Made by a program: the position numbers and the translations under genes. Shown here in pieces: positions 14,289 through 19,275 of a stretch of DNA of 19,275 bases (positions are counted from its first letter, which is position 1; each line of letters opens with the position of its first letter). The stretch comes from Burkholderia sp. Its GTDB lineage: Bacteria; Pseudomonadota; Gammaproteobacteria; Burkholderiales; Burkholderiaceae. The DNA lies in the NCBI GenBank assembly GCA_030151225.1, contig JASLEG010000309.1, positions 1 to 19,275 on the forward strand, read 5' to 3'. Below the pieces are notes generated by a model that was not told the origin of the DNA, ran no database searches, and was given only the letters and a program-made list of their open reading frames with translations.

Positions 14289-15661
14289 TGGCCGGGATCG
14301 GATTCGAACTGCGCAGGATCCTGCGCAAGGAAACCCTGCTCGGCGTGGCGCGTGCCTACGCGTACGCCGGCCTGATCAGCTCGGGGCCGCTGATCCTGTC
14401 GATCCTGGGCATCCTGCTGATCGGCGTGATGAGCCTGGCGATCGTGATCCCGAAGTTCGCGATCGTGCAGTTCCAGGTGTCGGTCACCTACCTGATCGCG
14501 CTGAGCCTGATCCTCACCGGGCCGCTGCAGCTCGCGTTCACGCGCTTCATCTCGGACCGGCTGTTCGAGAAGCGCGAGGACCTCGTGCTGTCGAACTACA
14601 ACGGCGTGGTGCTGGTCGCCACGCTGGCCGCCGGGCTGTTCGCGAGCGTGGCGATGATGATCGGCTTTCGCGGCGAGCCGCTCGCCTACCGCGCGCTGAT
14701 GGTGCTGGGCTTCGTGGTGATGAGCAACATCTGGATCGCGGTGATCTTCCTGTCGAGCGTCAAGCAGTACCGACAGATCCTCTACACCTTCATGGTCGGC
14801 TACGGCTGCACGGTGGCCTTCGCGCTGCTGTTGAACCACCAGGGGCTGGTGGGCCTGCTGGCCGGCTTCGTGGCCGGGCACGTGGTGCTGCTCGGCGGCC
14901 TGTCCGGGCTGATCTACCGCAGCTACGGCGGCGGCCGGCTGATCTCGTTCGAGGCCTTCGACCGGCGCTTCGCCTATCCGTCGCTCGCCCTGGTGGGCTT
15001 CCTGTTCAACCTCGGGGTGTGGATCGACAAGTTCATGTTCTGGTATTCGCCGGGCACGAGTTCGCCGGTGATCGGGCCGCTGCGCGCCTCGGTGATCTAC
15101 GACATCCCCGTGTTCATCGCCTACGTGTGCGTGATGCCGGGCATGGCCGCGTTCCTGGTGCGCATCGAGACCGACTTCGTCGAGTACTACGACGCGTTCT
15201 ACGACGCCGTGCGCGAGGGCGCCACGCTGCGCCACATCAGCGACATGCGCGACATGATGGTGAGCAGCGTGCGCTCGGGGCTGTACGAGATCATCAAGGT
15301 CCAGGCGATCGTGCTGCTGCTGATCGTTGCCTTCGGCCGCAACCTGCTGCAGGCGCTGCACATCTCCACGCTCTACATGCCGCTGCTGACCGTCGACGCG
15401 ATCGCGGCCAGCCTGCAGGTGGTGCTGCTCGGCCTGCTCAACGTGTTCTTCTATCTGGATGCGCGCGGCACCGTGCTGCGCCTGTGCGCGGCCTTCGCGC
15501 TGCTGAACGGCGTGCTGACCTGGGTCACGCTGCAGATGAGCCCGAACGCGTACGGCTACGGCTTCGCGGCCACGCTGCTGATCCTGGTGGTGGCCGCCGT
15601 GCTGATTCTCGACCGCAAGTTCTCGCGGCTCGAATACGAGACCTACATGCTGCACAACTGA
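14288..15661 (+). CDS. pelG: PelG: Wzx/MATE-like inner-membrane Pel translocator
   Basis: PelG is a polytopic inner-membrane protein thought to move the growing Pel chain into the periplasm. The 457-aa length matches the family (456 in Pseudomonas). It starts MAGIGFELRRILRKETLLG, the characteristic PelG opening, followed by about twelve hydrophobic helices (for example LILSILGILLIGVMSLAIVI, then GVVLVATLAAGLFASVAMMI, and a last one AATLLILVVAAVLIL). The conserved-looking IYDIPVFIAYVCVMPGMAAF with a following acidic stretch (ETDFVEYYDAFYDAV) lies in the middle. GGAGGG at 14274-14279, 8 nt before the ATG, is the strongest ribosome binding site in the operon. The ATG shares one base with the pelF stop. 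Confidence 0.93.
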   Translation: MAGIGFELRRILRKETLLGVARAYAYAGLISSGPLILSILGILLIGVMSLAIVIPKFAIVQFQVSVTYLIALSLILTGPLQLAFTRFISDRLFEKREDLVLSNYNGVVLVATLAAGLFASVAMMIGFRGEPLAYRALMVLGFVVMSNIWIAVIFLSSVKQYRQILYTFMVGYGCTVAFALLLNHQGLVGLLAGFVAGHVVLLGGLSGLIYRSYGGGRLISFEAFDRRFAYPSLALVGFLFNLGVWIDKFMFWYSPGTSSPVIGPLRASVIYDIPVFIAYVCVMPGMAAFLVRIETDFVEYYDAFYDAVREGATLRHISDMRDMMVSSVRSGLYEIIKVQAIVLLLIVAFGRNLLQALHISTLYMPLLTVDAIAASLQVVLLGLLNVFFYLDARGTVLRLCAAFALLNGVLTWVTLQMSPNAYGYGFAATLLILVVAAVLILDRKFSRLEYETYMLHN

Positions 15662-15720
15662 GCGGTTCAGGCGGGCTCGGCGGGATCCGCGGGACCCGCG
15701 GGCTCGTCGAACAGGCGCCG
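15662..15720 (+). terminator. GC-rich inverted repeat after pelG, possible terminator
   Basis: Twenty-five bases after the pelG stop, CCGCGGG at 15687-15693 is followed after one base by CCCGCGG at 15695-15701, a perfect 7-bp inverted repeat. No T-run follows, so it is not a textbook intrinsic terminator. It may stall polymerase or mark a Rho-dependent end of the pel transcript. In DNA this GC-rich it may also be chance. Confidence 0.25.
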
Positions 15721-15834
15721 CGCCTGGCCCGCCGCACCCGCCGCGCATCGGCTACGGCACGCGCGCGGCCGACATCGAGAGCCTGAATCCACCAACCGCA
15801 TCCGGAACACCGTGAAGTACACGAGCCCGAAGCT

Positions 15835-16145
15835 CGCGGCCGTCACGCCGTCGGGCGCCCCCATGCCGGCGAAATCGAAGGCCTTCTCGATGTGGTCGCG
15901 ATCCTTCACCCAGCTCCACAGTCCCGATACCTGCTGCGCGGCATGCGAGATCGCGTAGCGCATGCCGGTTTCGTCGAGTCCGGCGAGCGCCGCCGCCGCG
16001 CCGGGCGCGCCGAACGTGGAGGCGGTGCCCTCGGCGCCGCGGTGGGAGCCGCGCACGAGATCGGGGCCCAGCGCCATCAGCAGGCGGCAGGCGAGGTCGT
16101 AGCCGTTCGCCGCGCCGCGGGCGACGCGCGACTGAGCGACTTGCC
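15835..16145 (-). pseudogene. Fragment of an MmgE/PrpD-family gene
   Basis: On the minus strand, about 100 codons read like the middle of an MmgE/PrpD (2-methylcitrate dehydratase-like) protein: NGYDLACRLLMALGPDLVRG, then SHRGAEGTASTFGAPGAAAA, YAISHAAQQVSGLWSWVKDR and DHIEKAFDFAGMGAPDGVTA. Members are normally about 450-500 aa and the similarity stops abruptly on both sides. The open frame continues to 15667 and 16290, but that extra sequence looks like translated non-coding GC-rich DNA. It is therefore best read as a remnant. The similarity is recalled, not searched. Flanking bases 15721-15834 and 16146-16240 show nothing else I can support. Confidence 0.55.
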
Positions 16146-16249
16146 GGGCGCCGCTGCGTCTTGCGCACGGGCCGCGTTGCCTGGCGCCTTCCCTCCGCTT
16201 CGGCGAGAATGGCGCGCCGCATCCCGCGCGGCACGACTCCGAGGCTTCC

Positions 16250-17185
16250 ATGATCGCCGTACCCGTCTGGTCCAATCTGATGTTCCTCATCGTGCTGATG
16301 GGGTTCGGCTCGCTGCTGTTCCTGCTGCTGCTCGCGCTCGTGCCGCCCTTGCGGCGGCGCGTGTTCCGGCATCGCGCCGTGCGCCTCGGCCTGCTGTGGG
16401 CCTCGCCGCTCCTGGTGCCCGGCGCCGCGATCGCGCTGTACGTGATCTACGCGTTCTGGCAGGCGGATCGCAGCGAGCACGCCCCCGAATCGGCGCGGCA
16501 CGTCACGCTGACCAAGCCACGGCGCTTCGCCGGCCTCGAGTTTCCCGTCGGCACCCGGCTCGATCTGTACGACGCCTACGTGGAGCGCGACGACAACGTC
16601 CAGCGCGCCACCTTCCCGCATCCCGTCACGATTCGCGGCTTCGACGCCACGATGCTGCAGCCCGATCTGTACGGCTTCACGCTCACGGCCATCGGCCAGC
16701 GAAGCGTCGAGGGCTGGCAGTGCGATCTGACGCAGCCGATCTCGTTTCGCACCCTCGACGGCGACAACAAGCCGATCCCGATGCGCCTGACCCGATGCAG
16801 CCTGGCGGCGGGCAATCGCGTCGGCGACATCGCGATACCGGCCGGCATGACGATGAGGCAGGACATCGACGAGGTGGATCGGCCGAACTTCGTCGACGTG
16901 GCGCTGCCGCAGGGGCTCGTGTTCGGCGACCGGCACGTGCCCTTGCGGCAGGTGTGCCTGATCGCCGATCGCACCAGCCACGCGCTGGTCCGGATCGACG
17001 AGGCGCAACTGGCGAAGCCGTTGCGCATCGGCGCAAGGGTATGGCCGGTGGGAACCGAGGTGCGTTGGGATGCCGATTCGATCGGGCGTGCGCCGGCGTG
17101 GCGCGACGAGGGGCGAATTCTCGATATCGGGCCGTGGGAGTTTCAGCCGGGGAATGGAGACGTCGACACGTTGTCGCTTTGCTGA
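16250..17185 (+). CDS. Two-helix membrane protein of unknown function
   Basis: I do not recognise this 311-aa protein. GAGG at 16241-16244 is 5 nt before the ATG, a good ribosome binding site. Two membrane helices are clear: residues about 8-32 (SNLMFLIVLMGFGSLLFLLL) and 44-70 (including LLVPGAAIALYVIYAFW), separated by a basic loop (PPLRRRVFRHR). The rest (about 85-311) is soluble and beta-rich, on the same side of the membrane as the N-terminus. It contains a loose repeated motif of the form aliphatic-x-x-P-x-G-T/M-x-aliphatic: GLEFPVGTRLDLYD (95-108), GDIAIPAGMTMRQD (192-205) and GARVWPVGTEVRWD (261-274). Similar short motifs recur in some uncharacterised proteobacterial proteins, but no function follows from this. 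It is separate from the pel operon (588 bp gap) and has Burkholderia-like codon use. Confidence 0.7.
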   Translation: MIAVPVWSNLMFLIVLMGFGSLLFLLLLALVPPLRRRVFRHRAVRLGLLWASPLLVPGAAIALYVIYAFWQADRSEHAPESARHVTLTKPRRFAGLEFPVGTRLDLYDAYVERDDNVQRATFPHPVTIRGFDATMLQPDLYGFTLTAIGQRSVEGWQCDLTQPISFRTLDGDNKPIPMRLTRCSLAAGNRVGDIAIPAGMTMRQDIDEVDRPNFVDVALPQGLVFGDRHVPLRQVCLIADRTSHALVRIDEAQLAKPLRIGARVWPVGTEVRWDADSIGRAPAWRDEGRILDIGPWEFQPGNGDVDTLSLC

Positions 17186-17493
17186 GCCCGCGAGGGGAGC
17201 GCCGACATGACGTTTCGCCATTAATCCGGTATCCATTCGTTTCGATCGGGTAGCGAATCGTTTCAAACGCGATTTCGCGAATCAGCGATATTCCAATACC
17301 CCGCCGCGAATCCGGTCGTCATCTCGAATACCCCCGGGAAAACCCGCTGCCGGCAATGTCTCGGCCCCTGCTTTTCGGGTATATTCCTGCCTGCCGCGAA
17401 TGGCCGATCGTGTTGAATCCACACGATTTCCCGAGATTTCAGGCCAGCCGGCGGCACGAGAATATCAATACAGACTCCAGGGCATTCGATCCG
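17186..17493 (+). promoter_or_regulatory. AT-richer intergenic region, probable promoter of the DUF2138 gene
   Basis: This 308-bp gap has no coding-looking frame and is clearly richer in A/T than its surroundings. TATATT at 17380-17385 is the best -10 candidate, 108 bp before the next ATG; the -35 position 17 bp upstream (TGTCTC, 17357-17362) is weak. CGCGATTTCGCG at 17268-17279 is a short inverted repeat, and related pieces such as ATTCG and TTTCG recur at 17233-17280, which may be a binding site or chance. AGGG at 17479-17482 lies 11 nt before the ATG and may be a spaced ribosome binding site. Confidence 0.35.
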
Positions 17494-19275
17494 ATGAAGT
17501 TGACGCGCAAGAGAAAGATCGCGATTACCGCTGCGGTGCTCATCGTTGCGCTGGTCGCGATTCAGGCGATCTGGCGGCCATTCGGCGGCAAGGGGGCATT
17601 CCGCGCGCACGCGGCCAGCTTCGATATTCGCTATCCCGATGCGATCATCGACAGCGCGGCGCTGTCGCGCCTGCCGCGCGACATCATCCGCGTGCCCCTG
17701 CTGCACACGCTGCTCACGCGCGATTTCGTCGACTACTACGAATCGAACGCCACCCGCCTGTCGGCCGAGGGCGCCGTGCGGCGCCTCGCCTTCGAGCACG
17801 ATCTGGACTGGCGCGACGAACTGATCCGCCGCGTGTTCGACGAGCCGTCGCGCGTGCTGCTCTGGCGCTCGCCCGACGGCCGGCTCGGCTACTGGGTCAT
17901 GACGATGCGCCGCAACGGGCTCGCCAGGCTGATGCAGGCGATCGGCAACGTGGCGGCCGGCGACACGCAGCTGAGCCAGGCCGCGACGCTGTCGGGCGAG
18001 CCGGTGTACGCGCTGAAGCTCGCGACCGGCCACACGCTGCTGTTCGTGGCGAAGGGCGAGCGCCTGGTGGTGATGTCCGAGCCCGGCATCCTGCTCGACG
18101 CGGACGGCAAGACGATCGGCGCACGCGCCTCGGCGCTCGGCCAGATGCTCGACGACGGCGGCGCGGATGCGCTGCGCACCTATCGCATCGACGACACGGC
18201 CGCCGACGTGCACGGCCATCGCCTGATCGTGTCGGTCAACTACCTGTCCTTCGGTTACCAGGCCTTCTTCGCCGGCGTGAACGCGCTGCGCTTCGACTTC
18301 GCCGCGTCGGGCAACGACGCCGATGCCGGCGGCGCCTGGCGCACGGCCGCGCTGATCGATCCGGCCCACCTCCCGCAGCACTGGAACAGCAGCGAGCTCT
18401 GGCGCGCGCTGCCGGCCAACGCGGCCGCCTGCGCGAGCCTGCCGGTGGACTGGAACGACGCGGCGAACCTGTTCGACAAGCTCGGCGACGACGAGAAGGC
18501 CGCCTCGAAGGGCGTGCGCGAGAACTTCGCGGGCCCGGCGGCCGTGTGCTGGTACGCGAAATCGACGCTGGTCGCGCCGGTGTTCGTGGCGCGCCTGAAG
18601 CCGCAGGCCGTGCAGGATCCCGCCCGGCTCGCCGCGATCAGGCGCACGCTCGCGAGCGTGTTCGGCGACGCGATCGGCGCCTACGAGGCGAAGGCCGCGA
18701 AGGACGATCAGGCCGGCGACCCCTATCGCCGCCTGGCCGTGAAGACCAGCGAGCCGTCGCCCGGCGTCACGCTGTGGACGCGCCCGGTCAGCGCGCGCTC
18801 GGGCACCGCGCAAACGGCGGGCTCGCCGTACGCGGCGCAGTTGTCCGCGCCGCGCTACTTCCCGGTCACGCTCGCGCTCGCCCACGGCTACGTGGTGTTC
18901 TCGCCCGACGCGCGCCTGGTGGACGACACGCTGGCCGTGCTCGACAAGCGCTATCCGGCGATCGCCGACACGCTGGCGCCGCAGCGCCTCGCCACCACGG
19001 TGGTGTCGATCGTGCCGGGCACCTCGGCGGCGCTGGTCGAGCGCGAGGCGGGCCGTGCATTGCCGGCCGATCAGGAAGCCGTGTTCCGCAACGCCGCGCG
19101 CACGCACCTGTTGCCGAAGCTGCACGCGGTGGCCAGTTTCCCGCCGGTGGCGCTGGCGCTGCCGGACTCGCTGCCGTCGTCGCCGGGCTGGATGCCGGTG
19201 GAATGGCACGTCGAGGCGCCGGCCAGCGCGGCACCGCGCGGCGACGCGGCGGCGGGGCGCCCGCTCGGCGCGGCA
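17494..19275 (+). CDS. DUF2138 (YfaA-like) protein, 3' end outside the window
   Basis: An open frame of 594 codons begins with ATG at 17494 and is still open at the window edge, so the protein is incomplete. It has a basic start (MKLTRKRK), one membrane helix or uncleaved signal anchor (about residues 8-27, IAITAAVLIVALVAIQAIW) and a large periplasmic domain. Recognisable segments are FDIRYPDAIIDSAALSRLPR (46 onward), then VPLLHTLLTRDFVDYYESN and SRVLLWRSPDGRLGYWVMTM. I associate these with DUF2138 (E. coli YfaA, 562 aa). In enterobacteria that gene heads a cluster with a DUF1175 protein and an alpha-2-macroglobulin-like protein (yfaT, yfaS), so those may follow just beyond the window. The biochemical role is unknown. 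The family call rests on recalled pattern. Confidence 0.6.
   Translation, partial: MKLTRKRKIAITAAVLIVALVAIQAIWRPFGGKGAFRAHAASFDIRYPDAIIDSAALSRLPRDIIRVPLLHTLLTRDFVDYYESNATRLSAEGAVRRLAFEHDLDWRDELIRRVFDEPSRVLLWRSPDGRLGYWVMTMRRNGLARLMQAIGNVAAGDTQLSQAATLSGEPVYALKLATGHTLLFVAKGERLVVMSEPGILLDADGKTIGARASALGQMLDDGGADALRTYRIDDTAADVHGHRLIVSVNYLSFGYQAFFAGVNALRFDFAASGNDADAGGAWRTAALIDPAHLPQHWNSSELWRALPANAAACASLPVDWNDAANLFDKLGDDEKAASKGVRENFAGPAAVCWYAKSTLVAPVFVARLKPQAVQDPARLAAIRRTLASVFGDAIGAYEAKAAKDDQAGDPYRRLAVKTSEPSPGVTLWTRPVSARSGTAQTAGSPYAAQLSAPRYFPVTLALAHGYVVFSPDARLVDDTLAVLDKRYPAIADTLAPQRLATTVVSIVPGTSAALVEREAGRALPADQEAVFRNAARTHLLPKLHAVASFPPVALALPDSLPSSPGWMPVEWHVEAPASAAPRGDAAAGRPLGAA

Noticed and set aside
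9549..15748. Long minus-strand frames opposite pelC-pelG (712, 534 and 520 codons)
   Set aside because: All mirror the third-position GC bias of the plus-strand genes and have no recognisable sequence features.
15752..17266. 504-codon minus-strand frame opposite the unknown membrane protein
   Set aside because: The plus-strand gene has a ribosome binding site, two membrane helices and a sensible composition; the minus frame reads as an Arg/His/Gln-rich shadow.
17263..19209. 648-codon minus-strand frame opposite the DUF2138-like gene
   Set aside because: Arg/Ala/His-rich shadow. The plus strand is continuously open from 17494 to the window edge with a membrane anchor and family-like segments.
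1..19275. CRISPR arrays, tRNA or rRNA genes
   Set aside because: No regularly spaced repeats, cloverleaf-like sequences or rRNA segments were recognised on either strand by eye; a tRNA or covariance scan was not possible here.

Overview
The window looks like a high-GC beta-proteobacterial chromosome, most likely Burkholderia sensu stricto (perhaps the plant-associated glumae/gladioli/plantarii group). This is inferred from codon usage, the bcp-type contact-dependent inhibition remnant, the IS3-family elements and the pel genes. No rRNA or other species-level marker is present.

Positions 1-2560 are a decayed accessory segment, visibly richer in A+T than the rest at its left end. It opens with the 3' end of an IS3-family transposase. 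The tail of a Burkholderia-type CDI locus (order bcpA-I-O-B) follows: an apparently intact Imm49-type immunity gene (142-903), a small lipoprotein gene like bcpO (934-1155), and a bcpB outer-membrane transporter gene (1180-1906) whose beta-barrel has been lost by internal deletion. No toxin exoprotein gene lies between the IS and the immunity gene, so the immunity gene is an orphan within this window. A second IS3-family element (about 1983-2550) with several internal deletions comes next.

Positions 2560-15661 hold a complete seven-gene pel exopolysaccharide operon in canonical order, pelABCDEFG, all on the plus strand. Junctions are overlapping or very short: A/B overlap by 11 nt, D/E by 8, E/F by 4 and F/G by 1; the B-C gap is 73 nt and the C-D gap 22 nt. 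Known roles in the Pel pathway are as follows. PelF polymerises the sugar in the cytosol. PelD, PelE and PelG form the inner-membrane complex, in which PelD is the cyclic-di-GMP receptor and its RxxD motif is present here. PelA deacetylates and trims the polymer in the periplasm. PelB and PelC form the outer-membrane exit. The AT-rich leader of about 260 bp before pelA carries a 14-bp near-perfect direct repeat that could be an operator.

Positions 15662-19275 hold a remnant of an MmgE/PrpD-type gene on the minus strand, a two-helix membrane protein of unknown function (16250-17185), an intergenic region of about 300 bp, and the first 594 codons of a DUF2138 (YfaA-like) protein that runs off the right edge.
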